Positions 1 to 6,711 of a stretch of DNA of 13,304 nucleotides are shown in pieces. The notes under the pieces are model-generated. The model worked only from the letters and a program-made list of their open reading frames with translations, ran no database searches and had not been told where the DNA came from. Position numbers and translations under genes: made by a program. The stretch is from JAKSUT01 sp045616505 (GTDB lineage Bacteria; Cyanobacteriota; Vampirovibrionia; Gastranaerophilales; Gastranaerophilaceae): positions 1 through 13,304 of the forward strand of contig JAZLGV010000113.1 in NCBI GenBank assembly GCA_045616505.1, written 5' to 3'. Position 1 is the stretch's first letter; the number at the start of each line of letters is the position of its first letter.

Positions 1-30
1 GAGGCAAGATTCGCTGGAGAACTTGAATAA
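1..30 (+). CDS. C-terminal end of an upstream protein (possibly enolase), truncated by window edge
   Basis: The window opens in a frame that reads EARFAGELE and stops at TAA (28-30), 28 bases before the tRNA. Nine residues cannot identify a protein. The ending ARFAG resembles the C-terminal tail of many bacterial enolases, so enolase is a guess from memory. A short GGCAA/TTGCC hairpin (37-51) follows but has no T-run, so I do not call it a terminator. Co-transcription with the tRNA is possible. Confidence 0.35.
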   Translation, partial: EARFAGELE

Positions 31-58
31 TTGCTTGGCAAGTAAATTGCCGTAAAAC

Positions 59-134
59 GGGCGTTTAGCTCAGTTGGTAGAGCGCTTCCCTTACAAGGAA
101 GATGTCGGGAGTTCGAGCCTCTCAACGCCCACCA
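59..134 (+). tRNA. tRNA-Val (anticodon UAC), CCA encoded
   Basis: A full cloverleaf can be drawn. The acceptor stem is GGGCGTT/AACGCCC (59-65 with 124-130). The D arm is GCTC...GAGC, the anticodon stem is CTTCC/GGAAG around the loop CTTACAA, and the T arm is GGGAG/CTCTC with TTCGAGC in the loop. The loop places TAC at positions 34-36, so it reads GUN valine codons. The CCA end is encoded (132-134). The gene is intact, so whatever integrated nearby did not disrupt it. tRNA genes are common integration targets, and a Mu/Tn7-like module starts shortly downstream. Confidence 0.97.
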
Positions 135-140
135 TTTAAG

Positions 141-169
141 AAAAAGAGACCTTAAGGGTCTCTTTTTTT
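141..169 (+). terminator. Rho-independent terminator after tRNA-Val
   Basis: GAGACC (146-151) pairs with GGTCTC (157-162) around a TTAAG loop. The flanking A-run (141-145) pairs with the start of a seven-T run (163-169). It lies seven bases past the encoded CCA and would end the tRNA transcript. It may also mark the conserved chromosomal side of the nearby transposon insertion. Confidence 0.9.
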
Positions 170-258
170 GTGTTTTCGAGTGTCTTGTGTCATAGAATTT
201 GACATAAAGTATTGCAAGTTTGAGTCGTAAGTCGGAAGTCAAATTCAAATTAATTATA

Positions 259-772
259 TTTACCTCTCGGAAGTTTTTTAAAAAAATTATAGTTTTTCGG
301 ACACTTTTGAAATCGGTTTTTGCTATTCTTAATCGCTGTGTTTGGCTTTGTGTTTGAGTTTTACCCGCTTCCCCAAGTCTGAGAGTTAGGGTTTTGAAAA
401 GTCCGAAATGTCCGGTTATTAGGACGAAAATGTCCGGTATCTTTCCATAAAATTTTATAAAATCGCCGAGTTTTCCTATTATATTTGGATTACAGCCGAG
501 TGCAAAAAGCGGACATTTTGTGCAATTTGTCAGTCAGAATTTATATCCAACTCGGAAAAACCCCGCAAATTGTGCATTTTAGAATTTTAATTGTTTCGCA
601 TAATACTATGATATTTACCCCTAAGTCGGAAGTAATTTTTTTAGAGGGAAATCGCTTCCCTGACTTTATTTTTCAAATATTTTATTGAAATAAATTCCAA
701 AACTTATATATGACTTTTCTAAAAGTATGTGTAAAAAATATCGGATTAATTTTACCCCTCAAAGACGGAAGT
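259..772 (+). repeat. Dispersed TTTACCYCT...CGGAAGT repeats (three copies plus a half copy)
   Basis: Copies are at 259-274 (TTTACCTCTCGGAAGT), 614-633 (TTTACCCCT, AAGT, CGGAAGT) and 751-772 (TTTACCCCT, CAAAGA, CGGAAGT), all in the same orientation. A half copy, AAGTCGGAAGT, lies at 229-239. A variant beginning TTTACCCGC and continuing to AAGTC occurs at 360-379. They sit only in the leader upstream of the transposase. Binding sites for the transposase or for the third gene's product are the simplest reading, but this is inference. Confidence 0.5.
298..520. repeat. AAATGTCCGGT direct repeats with inverted partners
   Basis: AAATGTCCGGT occurs at 406-416 and again at 428-438, exactly 22 bases apart, each preceded by CGA or CGAA. 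CGGACATTTTG at 510-520 is the inverse of the core. CGGACACTTTTG at 298-309 is a looser inverse. The 22-base step is close to two helical turns and is reminiscent of TnsB-type end sites. No function can be proved from the sequence. Confidence 0.4.
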
Positions 773-867
773 AGAATTGAGATAAAACAGCAGATTTTTT
801 TAGAATAATAAATTCAAACCCCGTTTAAATTGTGTTTAAAAGGTGTTCAAAAGCAGTTTTATAAAAT

Positions 868-892
868 TTTCTGCTTAAAATTCAGATATAAT
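868..892 (+). promoter_or_regulatory. Candidate promoter of the transposase operon
   Basis: TATAAT at 887-892 is a perfect -10 box about 95 bases upstream of the transposase ATG. There is no good -35 box at 17 bases; the nearest T-rich match, TTTTCT (868-873), is spaced short. An AAGCAG/CTGCTT inverted repeat (851-856 with 871-876) overlaps the -35 area and could be an operator. The assignment rests mainly on the -10 box. Confidence 0.35.
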
Positions 893-987
893 CAGACACA
901 AAACAACATATTTCCCCCTGAAACACTTCCATTTTGAGAGAAACCAGTCTAACATACAGTAGCTGTAATAATAAATAAGGATAGGGT

Positions 988-3072
988 ATGGCAGACATTA
1001 ATAATAACGATATTTGGATTGATGTTGAGACTTTAGCGAAACTCAAAAACATTACCCGAAGAGCAGTTCGGCTTGCACTAAATCAAAATAAATATGAGTA
1101 CAAAGTTGAAAATATCCGCGGCGGTAAAACATACAAAATTAAACTATCAACGCTTGAGGAAGAACTTCAGCTCAAATATTTTCAGGAATATTATGACGAT
1201 TATAAAAGTTGTGATAACGAGGTTATTGAACTAAGTAATCTCAATATTAAACAAGAAAAACTAATATCCGAAAACCAACGAAAAATTGCTCTTGCAAAAT
1301 ATGATTTGATTTATGCGTGGCTTGATTTTAGGAAAGAATATAAAAGGGACAAGCTCAAAGCCAATGGTAACATCCCCGATAAAGAATTCTTGCAATTATA
1401 TAATACAGGGATGTTCCAAGAGGAGATTTTCAAAGTCTTAGGTAAAGTTTCAATCGGCTCACTTTATCGTTGGCGGGCACTTTTAGATTACAACAAAGAT
1501 TGGACAGCTCTTGTCGGGCAATACAAATACTCAACAAGAAAAGAATACCGAACAACACTAAATGAGGAACAGATTAAAATATTTATACAAATTCTGCTGT
1601 CGCCAAGTGCATTTTCAATAGGTAAGGCTATTTCTTTAACCAAGCATATTTTAAAAGAACGCGGTCAGGAGATTTTACCAAAAGACATAACTTTCCGCAG
1701 GTACGCAGAATGGTTTCGGGATAATAATTTTGATAAATGGACACTTGCCCGAGACGGCGAAAAAGCACTTAAAGATAAAGTCAGTCCGTTTATAGTCAGA
1801 AACGCAGCACTTTTAAAAGCAGGACAAGTGCTTGTGGCGGATGGGCATACCCTAAACTTTCAAGTAATAAACCCGTTCACAGGCAAACCCTGCCGAGCAA
1901 CTCTGCTCGGGTTCTTGGATTGGAAATCGGGTGGACTTGTCGGGTATGACATTATGCTTGAAGAATGTACGCAAAATATCGCGTCTGCTTTAAGGAATGC
2001 AATTTTAAAAATGGACCATATCCCAGAATATGTTTACCAAGATAACGGCAGAGCATTCAAAAGCAAGTTCTTCAATGGTGATAAAAAGTTTGAGGAACTT
2101 GGTTTTACAGGAGTATATAACAAACTCGGAATAAAACCTGTCTATGCCACTCCATATAACGCTCGAGCCAAAGTCATCGAGCGTTTCTTTTTGGATTTTC
2201 AGGAAAGTTTTGAAAAGCTCATTCCAAGCTATATCGGGACAAGTATTGAAAACAAGCCTGCATATTTGATGAGAAACGAAAAGTTACATAAAAATATTCA
2301 CGAAAAATTCGGTTTTACTCCAACTATAGAACAGGCACTTAAAATGATTGATAAATGGCTTGAATTCAAACACTCGCAACCTTGTCCAAACGCAAAAGAT
2401 AAAACAATTCAAGAGGTTTTAAACGAAATTGAAAAACAAAATATTGATGAAAATTCGCTTGACGATTTGATGATGGCACAAGAGATAAAATCAATCGGCA
2501 GGAACGGAATCAGGTTTTTGAAAGCGGATTATTTTGATGAGGCACTTTATGGTATCAAAGAGAAAACCGTCATAAAGTACAGTCTGTTCGACCTTTCATA
2601 TATTAAGGTTTATTCGATGAAGGGCGAATTTATATGTAAGGCAAACCGCATAACTGAAACTCATCCGCTTGCTTATCAAATGGGCGATATTAAAGATATC
2701 GAGGACTACAAGCAGAAAATTGAAAAGCAGCAGAAACTTCGCAGAAAAACAATAAAGGCGGTTCGGGAGCATTTCAACTTAGAGGATATGGATTATCTCG
2801 AAAAAGAATTGATGCAAAATATTCGCTTGCCTGAACCCAAGCCGATTAAAGAAATAACCGTGCAGCCTGAACAAAAAACAGAACCAAAGGCGAAACAGGA
2901 TTTTGAGCCAAAAGTTAAAACCTCAATCGTTGCAAGACCGATATTTAAATCTTCTTATGAACGCTACGAATGGCATATGCAAAACGGCTGCATCTGTCAA
3001 GAGGACAGGACGTGGCTAACTAATTACATAAAATCAGACGAATATAAAGAAATATACGGAAAGGAGCAGTAA
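988..3072 (+). CDS. MuA-type DDE transposase
   Basis: This 694-residue protein is close in length to phage Mu MuA and probably cuts and joins transposon ends. Residues 8-60 (starting WIDVETLAKLK) resemble the Mu_DNA_bind winged helix. Residues about 95-260 form further helical DNA-binding domains. The RNase H-like core has D285 (VADGH), D352 (QDNGRAF) and E398 (NARAKVIERF); the 67-residue gap between the two aspartates equals that in MuA. Residues about 500-575 fit the Mu C-terminal barrel. A low-complexity Glu/Lys/Pro linker (610-640) then leads to a compact tail (641-694) that recurs in the relic copy. By analogy with MuA domain III and the TnsB tail, that end probably contacts the ATPase. 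AAGGATAGGG upstream supports the ATG. All catalytic residues are present. Confidence 0.93.
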   Translation: MADINNNDIWIDVETLAKLKNITRRAVRLALNQNKYEYKVENIRGGKTYKIKLSTLEEELQLKYFQEYYDDYKSCDNEVIELSNLNIKQEKLISENQRKIALAKYDLIYAWLDFRKEYKRDKLKANGNIPDKEFLQLYNTGMFQEEIFKVLGKVSIGSLYRWRALLDYNKDWTALVGQYKYSTRKEYRTTLNEEQIKIFIQILLSPSAFSIGKAISLTKHILKERGQEILPKDITFRRYAEWFRDNNFDKWTLARDGEKALKDKVSPFIVRNAALLKAGQVLVADGHTLNFQVINPFTGKPCRATLLGFLDWKSGGLVGYDIMLEECTQNIASALRNAILKMDHIPEYVYQDNGRAFKSKFFNGDKKFEELGFTGVYNKLGIKPVYATPYNARAKVIERFFLDFQESFEKLIPSYIGTSIENKPAYLMRNEKLHKNIHEKFGFTPTIEQALKMIDKWLEFKHSQPCPNAKDKTIQEVLNEIEKQNIDENSLDDLMMAQEIKSIGRNGIRFLKADYFDEALYGIKEKTVIKYSLFDLSYIKVYSMKGEFICKANRITETHPLAYQMGDIKDIEDYKQKIEKQQKLRRKTIKAVREHFNLEDMDYLEKELMQNIRLPEPKPIKEITVQPEQKTEPKAKQDFEPKVKTSIVARPIFKSSYERYEWHMQNGCICQEDRTWLTNYIKSDEYKEIYGKEQ

Positions 3073-3797
3073 TGAAAAAGGTTTTCGTAAAAACAAACAA
3101 TGTAAAACGGTTTATCACGATGATGAACAACTTGCAAAACCGAGCGGAAGGAGTTCCGGGGATGGGATTGGTCTATGGTGAACCTGGGTTAGGTAAAACT
3201 CAGGCTATAAAATGGTGGGCATTTAAAAACGATGCGATTCTTATTCGCTGCAATCAGATGATGTCCGCAAGATGGCTTTTGAAAGAAATTCTTGATTATA
3301 TGTCAGAAATCAAGCCTTATTCCATATCAGATTCTTTTGATGAGGTTATACGGAATCTTATTCTGACACCTCGGGTTCTTATAGTAGATGAAGTTGATTA
3401 TCTGACGATGGATAAAAATAAATCAATAGAAATACTAAGGGATATTCACGACAAAACTAACATTCCTGTTGTTTTGGTTGGTATGACAAATGCTCATTCA
3501 AGACTCAAAAAGTTCAGTCACCTTTATGACAGATTATCAGAAATAGTTAAATTTGAAAGATTTTCAAAAGCGGATATTAAAACTATCGTAAAAGAGCTTT
3601 CAGAAATTGAATTGACAGATTGTGCGATTAAGTACATTTATTCAAATCTCAACAGATTCAGACAAATTGTAAAAGTTATAAACAAAGCTGAAACCATTGC
3701 AAAAGCAAACGGACTGAATTCAATAGACGAAATATTAATAAAGGAGGCAATACAAAATGAAACAGAAAATTCTCAAGCTGATAAAGATTCTGAATAA
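3072..3797 (+). CDS. MuB/TnsC-type AAA+ ATPase
   Basis: This 241-residue protein is probably the transposition regulator that binds target DNA as an ATP-dependent filament and activates the transposase. Walker A is GEPGLGKT (36-43) and Walker B is VLIVDE (102-107). A sensor-like VGMTN ends at N140, and arginines at 144 and 154 are candidate fingers. A small helical lid follows (about 165-225). The length and the single AAA module match MuB, TniB and IstB-like proteins rather than long TnsC forms. The start overlaps the transposase stop by one base, with AAGGAG upstream. The end overlaps the third gene by 41 bases, so translation is probably coupled. Confidence in the role comes from gene order as well as motifs. 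Confidence 0.9.
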   Translation: MKKVFVKTNNVKRFITMMNNLQNRAEGVPGMGLVYGEPGLGKTQAIKWWAFKNDAILIRCNQMMSARWLLKEILDYMSEIKPYSISDSFDEVIRNLILTPRVLIVDEVDYLTMDKNKSIEILRDIHDKTNIPVVLVGMTNAHSRLKKFSHLYDRLSEIVKFERFSKADIKTIVKELSEIELTDCAIKYIYSNLNRFRQIVKVINKAETIAKANGLNSIDEILIKEAIQNETENSQADKDSE

Positions 3798-5286
3798 GTT
3801 TACTATAGATGATATTTTGTCCATGGATGATTTTGAAGAACAAGAAGTTTCAGAAATATTGTCAGAATTGGAAATTCCAGGAATAATAAATAAAATTTCA
3901 AAAGAAGAATACATTTATTTCCCAAATGGAAAAGCAGAATCGCAGACCTCAAACAGGCTGCATAATTTCAATATAGAAAAAAGAAAAGATTTAACTGATA
4001 TTAAAACATTGTTTTCCAAAGATGAAGAGCAGGAAGTTTACGAAAATGCATCACAAAATGCAAAACGCAGAATTGTTAAATATTATACAATTTTAAAAAT
4101 TGCAAGCCAGTTTGATAACCGGTGTATTGGTGCGTTTTTAAAACAATTTTCAAAAGAACATCCTGAGTACAAAATATCGCCATCGACTTTTTACAGAATT
4201 CGCCTAAAATATGCACAATACGGCATAAGAGGACTTATCCCAAACTATGCACCGGGAGCACAAAGTGCTGTACCAAAAGAAATGTATGATGAATTCAAAA
4301 ATTTGTACCTTAAACCCAACGCTCCATCAGTAAAAGAATGTGTAAGACAACTCGCAAATGCTTACGATAAAATGTCCGTACCAACACCGCAATGCTTTAG
4401 ACGGTTGCTGAATAAGGAGTTTACCCCGGAGCTTGTTGCACAAATGAGAGAAAAATCGTATCGGCTGCCGGATTTGAATTTTTCGCAAGAAGAAAAACTC
4501 AAAATAGATGAAATATCAAATAAATCTTATGAAAATTTTATAGACTGCGCTAAAGCATATTTAGAATATCTTGCAAAACTCAGACGGACTCAGGATATTC
4601 AGGTAAAAATTAATGCGGTGAGATTACATATTCTGCCATTTTTCAAAAATTATAAGTTCGCAGATATCACACAAGATGTCGTTTTTAGTTTTCAAAATAA
4701 AAAGATTTCGGAAGGGTATTCAAGAAAATATTTAATAATTTATTCAAAAGAACTTGAAATTATTATTAAAAAATATTCTGATAAAAATAAATTCAACTTA
4801 AATTTTTCAACTCCGCAGAAATATAAGGAACATAAGATTTTAACAAAAGATGAAATTAGTAAAATAACCGAAAAATATTCCGCACAGCTTTGGATTTTGT
4901 GTTTAGGGATAACACCTATGGAGCTGTATAATCTTAATTTTAACGATATAAACTATGAAGAGCAAAAAGTTCTAATTCGCAGTTCAAAATATACAATTTA
5001 TAACCATCATCACAAAGAAAATATGGACAGAACCCTTTATATTCCTGATGTTTTGTTTAATAAAATTCCAAAACATCAAAAGGGACAAGTGTTTTTAAAG
5101 GTTAATGTGCCAAACTATGATACGCTTATAAATACGCATGTTTATTTATCGGTAAAACATGGAATTCCGCTCAATATTATCTGTAAAAACATAGGATATA
5201 CTTGTTTTGATGACTTTTTAAACAGATTCGATTTCGCGCTATCACATGATTATACTCATAAAATCGATATTCTTGACGGTATATGA
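3757..5286 (+). CDS. Winged-helix / transposase-like DNA-binding / catalytically degenerate tyrosine-recombinase fusion; candidate target selector
   Basis: I recognise no named family for this 509-residue protein. Residues 1-56 look like a winged helix. Residues about 100-235 (including SPSTFYRIRLKY and a later CFRRLLNK) parallel the transposase's own DNA-binding region. Residues about 257-340 look like a tyrosine-recombinase core-binding domain, and 357-505 like its catalytic domain. Key residues are missing. The first Arg is replaced in LGITPMEL (T386), the HxxR box reads YDTL (454-457), and LGH has become IGY (479-481). Y499 (HDYTH) sits where the nucleophile should be, but the relic copy has Phe there. 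It is therefore probably a DNA-binding targeting or assembly factor, not an active recombinase. AAGGAGG upstream supports the ATG, and the gene overlaps the ATPase gene. Alternative roles are a structural end-binding factor or a repressor. Confidence 0.7.
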   Translation: MKQKILKLIKILNKFTIDDILSMDDFEEQEVSEILSELEIPGIINKISKEEYIYFPNGKAESQTSNRLHNFNIEKRKDLTDIKTLFSKDEEQEVYENASQNAKRRIVKYYTILKIASQFDNRCIGAFLKQFSKEHPEYKISPSTFYRIRLKYAQYGIRGLIPNYAPGAQSAVPKEMYDEFKNLYLKPNAPSVKECVRQLANAYDKMSVPTPQCFRRLLNKEFTPELVAQMREKSYRLPDLNFSQEEKLKIDEISNKSYENFIDCAKAYLEYLAKLRRTQDIQVKINAVRLHILPFFKNYKFADITQDVVFSFQNKKISEGYSRKYLIIYSKELEIIIKKYSDKNKFNLNFSTPQKYKEHKILTKDEISKITEKYSAQLWILCLGITPMELYNLNFNDINYEEQKVLIRSSKYTIYNHHHKENMDRTLYIPDVLFNKIPKHQKGQVFLKVNVPNYDTLINTHVYLSVKHGIPLNIICKNIGYTCFDDFLNRFDFALSHDYTHKIDILDGI

Positions 5287-5290
5287 ATTG

Positions 5291-5374
5291 TTTCCTGTAA
5301 AAAAATGTGATTTTGCTTTGAACTTTCCTGTAAAAAAATGTAAAAACTCATTGATTTTTCCTGTAAAAAAGTGT
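5291..5374 (+). repeat. Three 18-bp direct repeats at an exact 33-bp period
   Basis: TTTCCTGTAAAAAAATGT occurs at 5291-5308 and 5324-5341. A copy with one change (A to G) is at 5357-5374. The 15-base spacers are unrelated to each other. The period of 33 bases is about three helical turns, so a bound protein would line up on one face of the DNA. The array lies between the third transposon gene and the DUF4143 gene. It may be an operator array for that gene or a transposase-binding array at a right end. The promoter overlap favours the operator reading. Confidence 0.85.
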
Positions 5375-5379
5375 AAAAT
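5351..5379 (+). promoter_or_regulatory. Candidate promoter of the DUF4143 gene
   Basis: TTGATT (5351-5356) and TAAAAT (5374-5379) are separated by exactly 17 bases, a good sigma-70-type arrangement. The third 18-bp repeat (5357-5374) occupies the spacer almost exactly. The second repeat is similarly flanked by TTGAAC (5318-5323) and TAAAAA (5341-5346). A protein bound to the repeats would cover the promoter, which suggests repression. Transcription would start about 15 bases before the ATG. Confidence 0.5.
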
Positions 5380-5400
5380 TAAAACAAAAGAGGTGTTGTC

Positions 5401-6711
5401 ATGCAAAGAACAGCCATTGAAAAACTAAAAAAGTGGAAAGATAAAAAAGGTCATAAACCGCTAATTATTGAAGGGGCAAGGCAGGTTGGAAAAACTTGGC
5501 TTATGAAAGAGTTTGGGAAACAATATTATGAACAAGTTGTTTACTTGCATTTTGACAACAATCCTGAGCTTGCAGCTGTGTTTGAAAATGATTATAAAAT
5601 TTCGCGTTTAATAGAATCTTTTGAAATATTATCAGGTATAAAAATCAATCCTGACAACACTTTAATAATTTTTGACGAGATTCAAGAGTGCCCGAGAGCA
5701 TTGACATCACTCAAATATTTTAACGAAAATGCTCCCGAGTATGACATTGTAGCAGCAGGAAGTTTGCTTGGGCTTATACACCATGAAGGAACAGGCTTCC
5801 CCGTTGGGAAAGTTTCATTCTTAAATCTTTATCCGATGGACTTTTTTGAGTTTGCAAGAGCTCTGGGCGAAGAAAGATTTATTGAATTAATTGAGAAAAA
5901 AGACTTCCAAATGATGAGTATATTTAAAAACGAGTTTGAAAAACTTGTTAAAATGTACTGCTATATTGGCGGTATGCCGGAAGTTGTTCAGGATTTTATA
6001 AATAATCGTGATTATAAAAGAGTCCGAGAAATACAAAAAACGATTCTGGCTTCTTATGAAAATGATTTTTCAAAACACGTTCCTGCAAATACAGTTGAAA
6101 AAATCAGGATGCTATGGCAAACAATTCCGTCACAGCTTGCAAAGGAAAATAAAAAGTTTATATATAGTGCAATAAAAACCGGCGCCAGAGCAAAAGAATA
6201 TGAACTTGCTTTGCTATGGCTTAAAGATGCAGGATTGGTTTATCAGGTTAACCGAATTAAAAAGCCGGATTTACCGCTAATTGCTTATCAGGATTTTGAA
6301 GCATTTAAACTGTTTGTTGTGGATGTCGGTCTGTTATCTGCTTTAACTAATTTAGATGTAAAAACAATTTTAGAAAAAACTCAAATTTTTGAAGAATTTA
6401 AAGGTGCAATTGCAGAACAGTATGTTTACCAGCAATTAAAAAGTGCTGAGGATGATATGCCAATTTATTATTGGTCAAACGATTCAAGCCGCAGCGAAGT
6501 TGATTTTGTGGTTCAACTTGATGGATATGTTATTCCGGTTGAAGTAAAAGCGGAAAAGAACTTAAAAGCAAAGAGTTTAAAGAACTTTATTCAAGATTAT
6601 AAATCCGAAAAATCTGTTCGGACTTCACTTGCTGATTATAAATTGAACGATAATAATTTGTATGATATCCCGCTTTATGCCATTGGAAATATTGAAGCTA
6701 TTGTTGAATAA
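5401..6711 (+). CDS. DUF4143-family AAA ATPase with PD-(D/E)XK-like C-terminus
   Basis: This 436-residue protein has the usual layout of the large AAA_14/DUF4143 family, whose cellular role is poorly known. Walker A is GARQVGKT (25-32) and Walker B is LIIFDE (88-93). An SLLG motif (121-124), a conserved YPMDFFEF (144-151) and YIGGMPEVV (188-196) follow. The C-terminal region has the nuclease-like pattern E366-V-D368 and E381-V-K383 (in IPVEVKAE), with E339 upstream. GAGG about eight bases before the ATG serves as ribosome site, and a candidate promoter lies in the repeat array just upstream. The gene is intact. Its 3' end overlaps the convergent phosphoesterase by 14 bases. It could be cargo of the upstream transposon or a chromosomal gene beside it. 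Confidence 0.88.
   Translation: MQRTAIEKLKKWKDKKGHKPLIIEGARQVGKTWLMKEFGKQYYEQVVYLHFDNNPELAAVFENDYKISRLIESFEILSGIKINPDNTLIIFDEIQECPRALTSLKYFNENAPEYDIVAAGSLLGLIHHEGTGFPVGKVSFLNLYPMDFFEFARALGEERFIELIEKKDFQMMSIFKNEFEKLVKMYCYIGGMPEVVQDFINNRDYKRVREIQKTILASYENDFSKHVPANTVEKIRMLWQTIPSQLAKENKKFIYSAIKTGARAKEYELALLWLKDAGLVYQVNRIKKPDLPLIAYQDFEAFKLFVVDVGLLSALTNLDVKTILEKTQIFEEFKGAIAEQYVYQQLKSAEDDMPIYYWSNDSSRSEVDFVVQLDGYVIPVEVKAEKNLKAKSLKNFIQDYKSEKSVRTSLADYKLNDNNLYDIPLYAIGNIEAIVE

Larger units (their letters stand above)
170..987. other. Non-coding, repeat-rich leader between tRNA-Val and the transposase; probable transposon left-end region
   Basis: I see no convincing gene in these roughly 820 bases. They hold two families of short repeats. 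One is TTTACCYCT followed after a few bases by CGGAAGT (259-274, 614-633, 751-772, with a half copy AAGTCGGAAGT at 229-239). The other is AAATGTCCGGT (406-416 and 428-438, 22 bases apart) with inverted relatives at 298-309 and 510-520. There is also a TGTCA/TGACA dyad (188-204). Mu- and Tn7-like elements carry several transposase-binding sites near each end, so this is likely the left end plus regulatory DNA. I could not fix the terminal base or find a target-site duplication. Confidence 0.5.
988..5286 (+). mobile_element. Core transposition module of a Mu/Tn7-like transposon (ends not determined)
   Basis: Three genes abut or overlap as one operon: DDE transposase, AAA+ ATPase, and a wHTH/dead tyrosine-recombinase protein. 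The transposase stop and ATPase start share one base (TAATG), and the third gene begins 41 bases inside the ATPase gene. A decayed second copy of the same gene order, minus the middle, lies at 12127-12774, which supports treating the three as one mobile unit. The outer ends are unresolved. No TG...CA pair with a matching 5-bp duplication was found. Confidence 0.75.

Noticed and set aside
59..134. Duplicated tRNA 3' end as an integrase attachment site
   Set aside because: I found no second copy of the tRNA 3' sequence in the window, so there is no evidence for site-specific integrase attL/attR.
485..688. 67-codon open frame in the leader
   Set aside because: It starts in repeat-rich DNA, has no ribosome site and reads as non-protein-like Ile/Phe-rich sequence overlapping the repeat families.
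3757..5286. Active tyrosine recombinase/integrase
   Set aside because: The Arg, HxxR and LGH positions are all replaced, and the Tyr is Phe in the sister copy.
5291..5374. CRISPR-like array
   Set aside because: There are only three repeats, at 18 bp with 15-bp spacers, far too short for CRISPR. There are no cas genes, and the repeats overlap a promoter.
171..5386. Transposon ends at TGTTTT (171) and AAAACA (5386)
   Set aside because: The six terminal bases are inverted matches, but similarity ends there. The flanking five bases (TTTTG versus AAAGA) are not a duplication.
5246..5428. 60-codon frame with FPVKKC repeated three times
   Set aside because: The peptide repeats simply translate the 33-bp DNA repeats. 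The frame overlaps the end of one real gene and the start of another and has no ribosome site.
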